DNA of 64,000 nt, taken from positions 1 through 64,000 of the forward strand of contig JBAJFG010000235.1 of assembly GCA_037903475.1 (NCBI GenBank), given 5' to 3'. Shown here in pieces: positions 23,461-34,900 of the stretch (within the stretch, counting starts at the first letter, position 1; every line of letters starts with the position of its first letter). The translations under genes and the position numbers were made by a program. The DNA is from Ancylostoma caninum (lineage: Eukaryota > Nematoda > Chromadorea > Rhabditida > Ancylostomatidae). Below the pieces are notes generated by a model that worked only from the letters and a program-made list of their open reading frames with translations, had not been told where the DNA came from and searched no databases.

Positions 23461-25141
23461 TCCCCTCTCGTACAGTAAAAGTAGTACATGAATTCTCCAC
23501 CACAACTATGATTCCCCCTCTACGACCACCCCCTCTCCACCCCTTCGTCCACCCACCACACGACCCTCGTCGATAATTTATCAAAACACGTTTGACTGTC
23601 CAACGTCTATGGACACTTACAATCCGTACAAACAGCATCAGTCCGTTTTGGCTTTTTGAACTCGGAAAGAAACCGCCAAAAATAGTTGAAAAAAAAAACG
23701 CATTAACTCACTTTAGCACCTTGTGGACATTTTAAGTCAAAGATGACCTGTTTTTTTCCTGGAAAGAACCTAGAACAGCGGCTAACTAAGCACTGTTTTA
23801 CCAGGGCCTGAGGCGCGCAGGTGGTAAGTGTCCAACAATCCCATTCCTAATCATCTGCACCAAGTGCTCATTGTGTGACAAGCTAAAGACTATGCACACG
23901 TCAGTGATGTTGTAAAGGCAATCTATGCTAGGGTGCGTGCGTCAAACGCCATTTCTTCCTAAATGGAAGGACGTGCGGCAGTCGCGAGGCCGTAAACGCG
24001 AGTGCTGGACAGGGGATGTTGGTGAGAAAAAAGTGGCAACTTCGTTACTCCGTTGACCCAGGTAAAATAATAATATTACTAAAAATATTGTTCTTAGTAT
24101 TAAACAATTAATAGTATTTTTGAATCATCATCGTAAAAAATAACCGCATACTATATTCCTATCTATTTTATAAACCTGTGTTTTCACGGTTCTAGTTTTT
24201 TCCTGCAAGAGTTCTAATGACCGCTGACTCATCACAACTGATTGTGACCTGTAGTTACATAGTGTGTGATTCATGACAAAGTAATATGTATGTGTTCGCC
24301 CTATAAGCGACTACTGGCACAAGCCACAATCGGCAAACTCCCAAACGGCAGTTTATTTTTCATTTCATAGCACTGTACTCTTGTGTGCACTGTCAAAATG
24401 AGACGTTTCATGCAAGTAAACAAATGAATAAATAAAATGTTATCATCACTGAATGACAAGTGAGATATGCCAAACCATGAATGTAGAAAATATCACAATT
24501 CTTCCTCTAATGCAGGAGTGATCTTGCTGGCTTTCCTAACTGCCATGTCACGATGCACTTCTTATCATCAACAGTCTTATTGCACTGAATTGCAACGCTG
24601 CTGCAGAAGCCACTTAGCATGTCATTTTCAGCTGAAAAAGAACGTAAGCACATGACGTAGCACAATTGGGAATGTGACTGAATGGACGAGGAATTTGATC
24701 GAATAATCTGGATTGCGAAACTACGGAAGGAACACGTAAGCATGTGGGTGTGTGTGTGTCTTTTTTTGGCTTGAGCAAAAAGGACAGTTTATCAAACCGA
24801 ATAGCTTTCCAAAACGAGGTTATTCTTCCAAAAAAAAGTCGAATCAGAAATTTTTAGTCTCCGGTCTCTCATTAAATTTTTATGATGAATTCCTATCTAC
24901 AGTGGGAATGGTACTGACGGATTTGCACAGTTGAGGACCGCTCCACGCGCTCGAGTCGCTTTTTGCGTCGCCTTATTAGTAATAGGAGGCATTTTTGTCG
25001 TATCTCAAGCAATATCATGGAAAAAAAGCACTAGAAGTCGCCAGAATCAGCCGTTACGGCCGCGCAAGGTAGCGATTCCATTCGCGACACGGTCGCGTGG
25101 CTGAACATCCTCCAGTCCGCAAAACCGTCAGCTCCATTGAC
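23461..25141. other. Intergenic stretch, no supported gene
   Basis: Contains a short (GT)n run near 24747 and short open frames on both strands at 24467-24743 without splice context. No RNA gene or mobile element recognised except that a GCGTGCGTCAAACGC motif at 23935 resembles the ends of the 39058-39275 repeat. Confidence 0.35.
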
Positions 25142-26525
25142 GCTTATTTATTTATTTTTATTTATTTAAGAGGGCGTAAACAACAACACGTTCACGCAAC
25201 AGACATTCTCATAATAAATCAAAAACAATCCGAGCAACTAACACTTTGACAAACTCAATGTAACAATGTTAACAATAAGCATAGGTTAAAAAAAAACTCT
25301 CAGAAGTTGATTGAAAAAAATAATACTCGAGTCAGGAAGCCAATGAGCAAGCTCTCGCAGTGGCTAATTTTTTGAACGTGAAAAGAGACATTAGCAAAAT
25401 ATCATGACTGAGAAACTTGTTAACTTCTGGAGTAATTCTGATGGGAAAACTTCTGGATCTGATTTGTGTCCTGTATTTGGAGTCATGAGTTTTATGGATC
25501 CAACTCCAGTTCTGGAGTCTACCACAGTGAAAAAATCAGAGGAATTTAAGCCGGTTTTCCCAGTGAGTATTTTAAAGAACATAATCATTTCTTATCCTCC
25601 TACAGCGTAAGATAGGGATGTTGAATTACTTTCTACGCTGCTCTCCATTTGAAATTTGTCGGTAAGTAAGCCCACCATTACGCATCGCTAGCTTGCGTGT
25701 GAAATTATTCTGGATACTTTCCAATAAGTTTATGTCTGTTTTTTTTTTTGAAAGGAGAGAAAATGGTTGTATTACATTCCAGAATAGGGCGAACGTATGT
25801 TTTCTATGCCTTAATGAGGATATGAGCGACCTTTGTGCGAAGCGCTTTGAATAAGCTATATATTCTGAAGTTAGCTCTAGTGACCAATGATTTGTAGTGG
25901 TTTCGGAAGCACAATCTGTCATTTATCAAAATGCCCAGATCCTTCACTTCATTCACATTCTTAAGTGTAGTCCCACCAATGTAGTAGTCGGTATTCGTAG
26001 GAATAGTGTTATTACCTATACGAAAAATGAAGGATTTATGCGCTGCTAGAGGCAAATCCCAGAAGTGTGACCACTCTTCCACGCATTTGATGGCCTGTTG
26101 GAGTTGTTTTTTTGGCATCCAGATTCTCAACAGTTTTATAAATTTTGATATCGTCAGCGTACATCTGACAGGTCACGCCAAACCTAGAAATTTTTTCCGG
26201 CAAATCGAAAGTATATATCAAAAATAGAATCGGTGAGAGCACACCGCCTTGAGGTACTCCGCTATGGACACAAAACTCTGAAGAGAAAGAATGACCTATT
26301 CTGACGCGATATTTCCGATTTTCGAGGAAGTTTTGGATCCAATTGGTCAGTCTCGGATGTAAACCAATCATTCTCAACTTAATTATAAGTTTATCGTGCG
26401 GTACTCTATCGAAGGCTTTGGCGAAGTCAAAGTACACGACGTGAGTTTGGTTCTTTGCATCTATTGCCTTGGTCCAGTCATTAATTGATGAAAGGAGAGC
26501 TGTTACTGTTCTTGTTACTAGGAAC
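25142..26525 (-). mobile_element. CR1/Jockey-like non-LTR retrotransposon, 5'-truncated
   Basis: A minus-strand LINE copy. It ends at its 3' side in an AAATA-type tail (reverse complement of 25144-25168) and begins abruptly near 26525 within the reverse transcriptase domain, the usual result of incomplete reverse transcription. Its coding part is described separately. It lies in a gene-poor stretch; no target-site duplication was identified. Confidence 0.8.
25391..26520 (-). pseudogene. LINE reverse transcriptase, C-terminal half, frameshifted
   Basis: Read on the minus strand, 26520-26110 encodes the palm of a reverse transcriptase: YFDFAKAFDRVPH, GVPQGGVLSPILF and the catalytic YADDIKIY. 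The frame then shifts: 26130-25804 (PLAAHKS, YYIGGTTLKNVNEVKDLGI) and 25922-25626 (FWNVIQPF, LLESIQNNFTRKLAMR) continue the thumb, and 25588-25391 gives the terminal DFFTVVDSRT motif. These landmarks are those of CR1/Jockey-clade LINEs. The endonuclease domain and the RT N-terminus are missing and at least two frameshifts are present, so it cannot be active. In life the enzyme copies its own RNA at a nicked target. Confidence 0.85.
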
Positions 26526-29500
26526 TCGCAATAGTGTAAGGTGATTTATCGCCAATTTATAATTTATAGTTACTCCACATTGTTGCGATTTCTGTATTGT
26601 TTGAAAAAAAAAACATGGTGGATCCTTCGAAGAGTAGGCAGACGGAAAACCACTGCATTTTACAATCATATACAAATTGTGAGCGCTGTAGTTTGCTACT
26701 GATCGGTGCAATTCATAGTATGTCCACCAATCCATATGAGATGCTGTTATTCCGACGCGCCCTTCAATTTGTCGCGCGCTATTCAGTAGTACGTACGCCG
26801 ATGAAGTACTATATTATATTCATGCCTTTATTTGCTTTCAGTTTGCACCAAACACCCACAATTTTACCCTGATAAGTATTTTTAGGAAAGGACATCTAAT
26901 ATGCGAAGAACGTTGGTAACTCCTACTGAAAATTCGTCGCGATTTCGCAGCTCCATCTTTATTCGTCTTCGGTTTTCGCTCAGATGAACATTGCAAATCT
27001 GATGTGCTCTTGCAGCACAGCTTGAACTGCTGTTGTGCTGTAAGACTTCTTCAGGATATTACAGCACTCTGCACTTTCACACACTTAGGAGAGCGAAAAT
27101 CATCGAGCTAGACGAGGTGGAAAATCATACTGCGTTAGAAGAGAGCTAGAAATTCGAAAGATGCCTGTCCCCTGGATAGAAAGCGAAAGATTCAGGAGCC
27201 GTATTCAATATAATTTTGAAGGTTTTTGAGGGTATTACCATAGATTATATGTGCATTATGTATACGTTATCGACGCATCCCTAGTGTCTTTCTCTTTCTG
27301 TTTTTCTTCAATTGTCGCAAATGTTTGCTGTTCCGTTCAATTCTCAAACTTCTTTTTTTTTTACCAACGGTGCCTTGCTATAATTTACCCATCTGTTTCT
27401 TTTTACTTGGCGCACTTCATGTGCATTAAATAAATAAATATTTGACCGTGGGAGGGAAAACACAGCGGGTATATACTCGTTCCCACTGTTCTTTATCCAC
27501 TCTGATATCCAATATAACTCATCCATCCTAGCGTTCATTTGTGGGCGCAAGTGCAGTGTCTCGGCGAGAGACAACGCGGAATGAAGATGGATGAGTTCAT
27601 GGTTCATTATCAGGTGAAAATTTACCGGGAAAAGATATCCTGTAGTCGAGCGAGAGGATTTGCATATCCGCGGATATCTTTTTATTGGATAGCAGATTCA
27701 CTGAAACACAGCAATTTATCAGCTAGAGCGCGTTAATCCGACTGGATAAAGTATTGGATATGGGCCCAGGACTGCCATGACCTGCATGTGAAAATCACAA
27801 TGGCGTGAATATGAAATGTTCCCTCGTTCAAGGTTACGTAAATAAGAACATCGAAGTCATCTGGGTGGGAGCGTTTCTTCTGTATGTAGCCTGAAACTGA
27901 ACTACTCCTTAATCACTTCTTGATCACCAAGCGTTGGAACACATGTAAACCTGATTTGTCCGGGAAATTGTCTGTTCCCATGATAACAAAGGTCGGCACG
28001 CCGGTCATGTGATTTTCACGCACATCCAGAGATTCGGTGCTTGCTAGTGGTGCCAGGTCTGCAGACATAAATTCTATTGTGTCCCGTTTTTTGCCTAAAT
28101 GATCACTCCATAATTAGGCAGCAGAGTCGTAAAAGCCCTCTTCCCAAAAACTAGGGCTATATCCAAACTCTGATAACTGTGCAGCACGAACGCAGTCCGA
28201 AGGGCGTAATGCGTCGAGTAAAAGCCCTAGCAACAACTGCTTTTTGTTGCTGCTCAAGCTCTCATAGATAGCATTCTCAATGACATTCGTTTTCACTGGT
28301 AGTGGAATTCCTGAACATTTCCGGGAAGGTAATGATGTACCAACTCTTTTGACTTGAACAAGTTCTCCAGCTAAAAATGGATAAAGTTCATCTAAGCAAC
28401 TCGTCTCATCCTCTGATGATAGTTAAAGGCAAAGGTTACGGGACATTTCACACGCCGTTCAAGAAAGTCGTTCGCTCTGAGTAAGCGGGGAGCTTATAAC
28501 CCTCCTGAGAATTTCATGAATCTCGCCACAGGTCACTTGCAAACTAACTTGTACGTGAGCCATTTTCGTCCTTATGGAATGTAGGCTGTTATGTAAACTA
28601 ACGTTGGAAAGCGTTCGTCACAACTCCTCCACACAGCCATCAACAATTGATTGATGCTTGGAATGGCTTTTGATTACAGCATTTCAAGTGGTTGTATTTG
28701 GTTCGAACAATTCAACCACGAGCTTCAACCATAGGAACTGTTACTTTGCTGTAAAAGCTGTAAAGACTGTTTGTGCCTAAATTAGACGAATCTAAGGTAT
28801 AATGAAATCCCTTCCAATGGTATGGAGTGAACAGAGAAACCTTCTCTTCACATTCTTCATTTATGAGTTGAAATCGAGAAAATGACCAAAGTCATATAAA
28901 ACGAGGTGTGGTCCAGTAGGATCAACCGTGCTACTTTCAGCAAAGCTTACCCTCACCCCATTTCGCTACATATGGTACAGGGAAATCCAAAGAGCCAGGT
29001 GAATACGAACCAATGTAGCGGTGCGGCAGCGTTGCGGAGGCAGCATCAGAGAGCATGATAAAAGCATTATTAGTCGAGGAGTGCAGCGGACAGTTGGAGT
29101 GCCACGCAACGTCACATCACTACTCCGTATTCATCTGGCCGCTTGGAATCCGCTGTACGTACCACAGTCCACAATTATCTCCAAAATGCGATGTATGATG
29201 AGGTTGTTTAGAGCAACGATAGAGATGGTTGCTAAAATCGGCGCAATCATCATAAAGGACTACAACTCTACCTACTAGACATAGATATATTTACAAAATA
29301 ACTGTACATTAAATAGATACAGTATCCATTACTAATAATTGTTTCCCTGTGGTTCTTTTACATGTGTTCAGGAACGGACCCGTGGAGAGATGGGCGGGAA
29401 CGAACCCTCGGGAGGGAACACTCGCAAAAGGGTCTCCTGGGCAGCCGGATTGTTGGAAGAATTCGCTTCGAAATTGACTATGAATTTTCATATCTGAAGG

Positions 29501-30098
29501 ATATGTTTCTAATAACAGGCTAACAACAATCATATCCATTAAAAATAATGAAATAATTGTAATGAAAGTTATAATTCACAGTCACAAATAAATAGATAAA
29601 TAGATCAAATATTCACCTGAACTTTATCGCCTTTAGCAAAGTAGTTTTACAAAAGTTTAGGACCAAATTCCAGATGGAGAAGAGACACAGACGTTGTACC
29701 CCTAGGATCTGAGCGAAATTCTCTTTCTTCAGGAATGCTAATTTACTGTTAGAGTAGTAACCTATAAAGAAGTGCGCTTGATTCTGAGCGGAGGAGATAA
29801 GAAAGCAAGGGCGAGACAGGAAAAAAGACGTCTCGCCAAGCAAAAAAATTGAAAGTTCAGCTCGTCGCTGAGTTTTGAAGGAGAGCTGAGAGAAATTGAC
29901 TTATCTATTACTCTTGAGGCACCACAACATTTGAAGAAGTTTGCCACTAACTGGCGAAATAATGAATCGGGAAAAGGTCATTTCTTGCAAGGCGATGGGA
30001 ATCACCTTGAAGAGAAAAGTGCTGATAATCTGAGTCAACATAAAAAATAAACCGTCATACGATTCCTCAGAAGGTTTCGCTTGCTACAGTTCCCACCA
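26526..30098. other. Intergenic stretch; hairpin-family copy at 28110-28290
   Basis: At 28165-28250 the sequence ACTGTGCAGCACGAACGCAG...AAAGCCCTAGCAACAAC repeats the flank and arm of the hairpin MITE at 5521-5674. AAATAAATAAATA-type tracts lie at 27428 and 29588. Open frames such as 29021-29278 (+) and 27344-27607 (-) match nothing I know and have no convincing splice sites. No gene is called. Confidence 0.4.
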
Positions 30099-31140
30099 TA
30101 CTTCGGAATATTCGATTTTTTTTTGCAAATAATCGAATAATCGAATTTGTTGTATTCCTAATATGTTCGAATAATCGAATTTATTCGATTTTTAATTTTT
30201 TCGAGTGATTGAACTTCGAAGTTATTCGACTTTTTCTTTCTTTTGAATTTTCGAATTTATTCGGTTTTCACTCCGAATATTCGAACAAATTTGAAATTCA
30301 GTTTCGAATTTACTTACTTATTTGACCAATTTGGTGTAACTTGCAGAGACTCGAGAATTTCAGCTTATGGCTGTGGGTGTTTCTTTAATTTGCTACTATA
30401 GACACTCTGTAAGTAGGACCGATTTTAGCCGTTACCTTCCTAAAAGACTACTCCAGTGCTCTACTTTTCCTAGGTAACATATGATATGAAAACACATTCT
30501 TATAAGTTGTATATATGTATATTCTTATAAGTTAGTATAGTTGTTTTTTTTTGTTCCATTTACTGTGAAGCTTCTAATAGTTGAAAAATCGTGAAGGATC
30601 CTAGGAATATACTCGGAATATGGTTGGTGGTTAGGGTAGAGAAATGCGAAGTTTGGATCATGTTGATTGCATTACAATCCTATATGCGGTTGAAAGTTCA
30701 TATGGGAAAGTAGAGCGGAATCATGTCCTTGAAGACATGTCTAACTGTCTCGTTCCAACAGTGACGTGAACGGAGAGCAAAAACCGAATCGCTGACTGAT
30801 AGATTTTTGAAAAGTACACATTTCTATTCAATGTTCACTCTGAGTATACAGAAAAAAAACGAAGCCTGAAAAGTCGAAAACAATGTTGGTCATTCCTTCA
30901 TGGCGGACTACTCGATAATACTACGCAAAGTCTGGAGGTTAGGGAAGGAGAACTTTGCGGACACTAATTTCTGCGATTGATCAGAATTATTCGGTTACGG
31001 AGACGAAATCGAATCGAATTTCGAAAAAATTCTAAAATGGACTCTTTTCGAATATTCGAATTTGAAATAAATTCGAGAACGGGCTTTCATCGAGTGGTCG
31101 AATTTCGAGTTATTCGAATTCGAATGTTTATTTGGATATT
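30099..31140. repeat. CGAAT-rich tracts flanking a 0.7-kb core
   Basis: At 30105-30320 and again at 30996-31135 the sequence is built of TCGAA, ATTCGA and AATATTCGAA words, in both orientations. The middle (30330-30990) lacks them. Similar but better ordered arrays occur at 40855-41050 and 42470-42715. This may be one old element with repetitive ends, or two independent low-complexity expansions. Confidence 0.5.
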
Positions 31141-31436
31141 TTATTGAAATACGTTACTCGGTTCGAAGTCTAGTTCCTACGTTGTGCTCTCCATAGCCAT
31201 GCAAAACTGTATCATAACGGTTCGAAAGTGTATGTAAAGTCCTAGTTCAGTTCATCGAATAATCGTCCTCTTACGTATTTTCCTGAGATGTGGGGTCTTG
31301 AAACAGTGGTAATGCCAGAGAATTTCTGAAGACTTTTGAAGGCAGCAAGTTTCCACTCATGAGATAACCTTTTTCTCGTTCAAACAGTTCCTAATGAACC
31401 AAAACAAGACATAAAAATTGTCATCTGCTCACAACG

Positions 31437-31643
31437 ATGGAAGGCTTCGTGGGAATACGATGCGCCGACGATGCGCCAGTTTACAGCTCTCGGTACTTCT
31501 GGTTGAGCGCACATCGCATGGCTATCGACTTTTCATCCGTGATAGGACCCCTGGATATCCACCTCGAAGCACTCGTCCACGCATTCAAGTGCACAGGGAA
31601 CTCAATATTGATTTTTTTTCGGTTTTTCGGGTATTTCTGTTGA
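31437..31643 (+). CDS. Open frame of unknown status, 68 codons
   Basis: A continuous frame starts at ATG 31437 and reads MEGFVGIRCADDAPVYSSRY and onward with a protein-like composition for about 50 residues before a Phe-rich end. No donor in the frame joins in phase to the next open stretch (31655 onwards, beginning GDAFDHAQIDF). I do not recognise it. It may be an exon of an unidentified gene upstream of the reductase, or chance. Confidence 0.2.
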   Translation: MEGFVGIRCADDAPVYSSRYFWLSAHRMAIDFSSVIGPLDIHLEALVHAFKCTGNSILIFFRFFGYFC

Positions 31644-31964
31644 AGTTGTCGTAGGTGATGCTTTCGATCACGCCCAAATCGATTTTTCTCCTTATTTTGG
31701 AAAGATCCTTACCACTTCTGGATTTACTCTGGCAAACGACTCTCACTTGGGCATTGCAGTATCCTCCGCCACCCTAGCCCGTACATCAGCGGGTCGCCGC
31801 CCCGCCCATCAGCGTTTTTTCACGTGCCGCTGGCCCCGCCCCGTGGAACGGCGGTGGCGCCGTCAATTTAGCCGCCCGTCGCATCCGATTCGCTCCTCTG
31901 TTTGCGGTTCTGCCGGGGTTTTTCTTTACTTTCTCGCTAACCTCGAGAGCTTTGCTTACTCGCC

Positions 31965-34900
31965 ATGGCTTCTTCATCGTGAGTGTATTACTCATCTAAA
32001 TAAAAGGGGTACAGCTGCTTTAATTCTCACTCACTTCGAAACCCTATCTTTCTCAAAACTCAACCTGCTTGCTATTATTGACTGCTTTTATCTGCAACCA
32101 GTAGCATAATTTGTCTTTTTTTCTCCACCAATTTCCAAGCAACTTCGAAGTGAGCGCTATCTCTTGCCCAGATCATACCTTATTTCAATCTTAGTTTTAG
32201 CTCCAGTTGTCTGGACATTTCGAAGAATAGTTGGTGTTTTTCAGGATGACGGCAATGATGGCTACCAAGGTTCTAACCGATCGAGTGGCTGTCGTCTCAG
32301 CTTCAACTAAGGTATGGCCAGTTTTAACAGTTGAGAGGCCTGGAGAGAGATTTAAAAAAAACGATCGCTGGAAGTATGCGCTGAGTGGAATTCGCACACA
32401 TCCTTTTTTAGATTCGTTAGGAGCAGCACCCGTGGAAGTTCTAGGCTTGTCAATTTATTTTACCGTGTGGAGAAATTGCACCGTAAAGCATAGCGAAACG
32501 TAGCGAACGCAAAGCGAATGGACGAAAGCCACCATACAAGGCTCCAGCTTACAGTAGTCGGACACGCAGCTCAGTGCGCCTACTCTTCGCGGGACCCACG
32601 GTGTTCTACCTGGGAATTCTCGTTGCACCTTTTAAAGGCAGCAAGAGCCGAAATCCTAGACTCCGAGATGAGATGCGGGTGGTGAAGTACAGACTCGGCA
32701 CATCATAAATGTGAAACGAACACAGACAATTATGGCTTACCTGCAGAGAAAATGGAACATTCGTCGCGAACACGCCTGGTCGTGTTCGTGCGCGGACGAG
32801 TTTTCCCCGGCGCGGAAGCCATTGCGGCGCGTGGTTTTGGCTGAGTTCCGCCATGAAACCCTGTGAATTGAATGCACTCCGTTTTCCCTTTGCGCCAAAC
32901 CACGCACCGCGATGGCTTTTGCGCCGAAGAAAACTCGTCCGCGCGCGAACACGGCCAGGCGTGTTCGCGACGAATGTTCCATTTTCTCTGCAGGTAAGCC
33001 ATAATTGTCTGTGTTCGTTTCACATTTATTATGTGCTGAGTCTGTACTTCATCACCCACAGCTCAGCTCGAAGTCGAGGATTTCAGCTCCTGCTGCCTTT
33101 AATGCGCGGGAAATAGCGTTCTGATTTCTTGGGGTTACTAGAAAGAAAATAAAATAGTCTTGGGGTTCCCATATGTTTCGCAAAAATTGTTTCGTTCTCG
33201 ACATGTGCATTAAATACTGTCTGGGAGTCAGTTTCGTAAGCACCGCTAATGTAACGAAGCCGTGAAACTCTCGTAATTCTCTGACGCAGGTCTTGCGTAG
33301 GAGGTGGGGGCGCTCAAATGACGCGAGAAAGGAACGTTTCTAGATTAGAGAAACGAAAATATATGGCGACGTTATTGCACAATGATATGCATGCGCTGAC
33401 GTCCCTTAACGCAATATTTCTTACGCGGTGCGCTCTTTAGAGTGTTATGGTTTATTTAAATTTGTTTGTGTATATATCTCGAGCGTAATAGTGCTTTGCA
33501 TTTCAGGGTATCGGCTTCGCAATTGCAAAACGACTAGGAGCAGACGGAGCCTCTGTGGTCGTTAGCAGCAGGAAGCCGAAAAATGTTGAGGTGAGCATCA
33601 TCTCTTTTGCATGTCTGCTTTAGATAACATTTTGTGAGGGCATCATCAAAATCTTGTATGACACGCCAGTCGGTGTAACGAATAAATAAAGAAACCAATG
33701 AAAAATGCCTCCCATCTACTGATGAATTTGTATGGTCGTACACACCTAAAAAGCTTTACTAAATTCATGCTTGGATTACCACCAGCTGGTGGACAGTCGA
33801 TCCAAAGGCGCTTTTTTCCCACTTTATTTTGCACTTTTAAGTTTATCATTTTATGACGCATCATTTCGATGCGTTTAATAGATAATTGAGCTCACCCCAT
33901 CCAGTTTAAATCACAAACAGCTATCATGGCTCATATAGACAAAGCGATTTATGCATAATTATTCATCGTTTCATCCCTATTTAATTCTCCTTTCACTTTT
34001 CGCACCTTATAAATGATGCTTTGTTTAATCCCTCACATAGAAGTGAATTTCAGTATTCACCCATTGAAACGCGTGTGGGTAATTATATTCAAGATTACCA
34101 CATCATTCTCTACAAAATCGAGAAAAAAAGGATCATAAAGCGGTCATTCAGTGACCTCTGTGAAGCTATCGAAGCTACGAAACAATATGTATCTTAATGT
34201 CGACACTAGTTCTGGCAACACAAGCTTCGTTAATAGCCCAGAGAGAGAAGGGGATCAAGCGAACTCATTATCGAAGCTTACATCAGCAGGGTCCATTTTT
34301 ATTGTCTTTTCTCCAGAATCCTCACCGAGTTCGGGATAACCTGTTTCAAACGCGACGATAGTTGAGTTTTTGTGCTTGCTGCCCGTTTTTCTTGCCACCC
34401 TCTGCAGCTGCTCCACGCTTTAGTGCGCTTTTTACCCTTTGGCGTCTCTGCACTATCGTACCCTGATGGAACGCATTATACCTCCCCGAAATTGCAGACC
34501 ATTGTACAAAAAATGAACGTCATATCTCGCTGCTGCTTTCTTTTAGTTTGGACCAAACATCGGGGGTGATATCATCTCAGAGATGTCATTCATTGCATTT
34601 TTTCGAGCTTATCAATGACTTCAGGAACCTTATTTTCTAACATGGCCAGCACGTGAATAAGTTTTACCGCACGTTTCCTTCACATGCTTGTAGATTCGCT
34701 GCCTATGTATCTTTGTGCCTTTGTGCAGTCATTCACTCCACTGCGCTACTTTCCCTGTTCATTTTTCTGTTTGCAAGTGCGGCATAAATCTTACACCAGT
34801 TAATGCAATTTTGTTGAAAAAGTTTAATTCACTGCATGACTGGTGTAATAGACAAGTAGGTACATCCACAGACAACTTTTGAGTGTGCAAAGGAGGTGTT

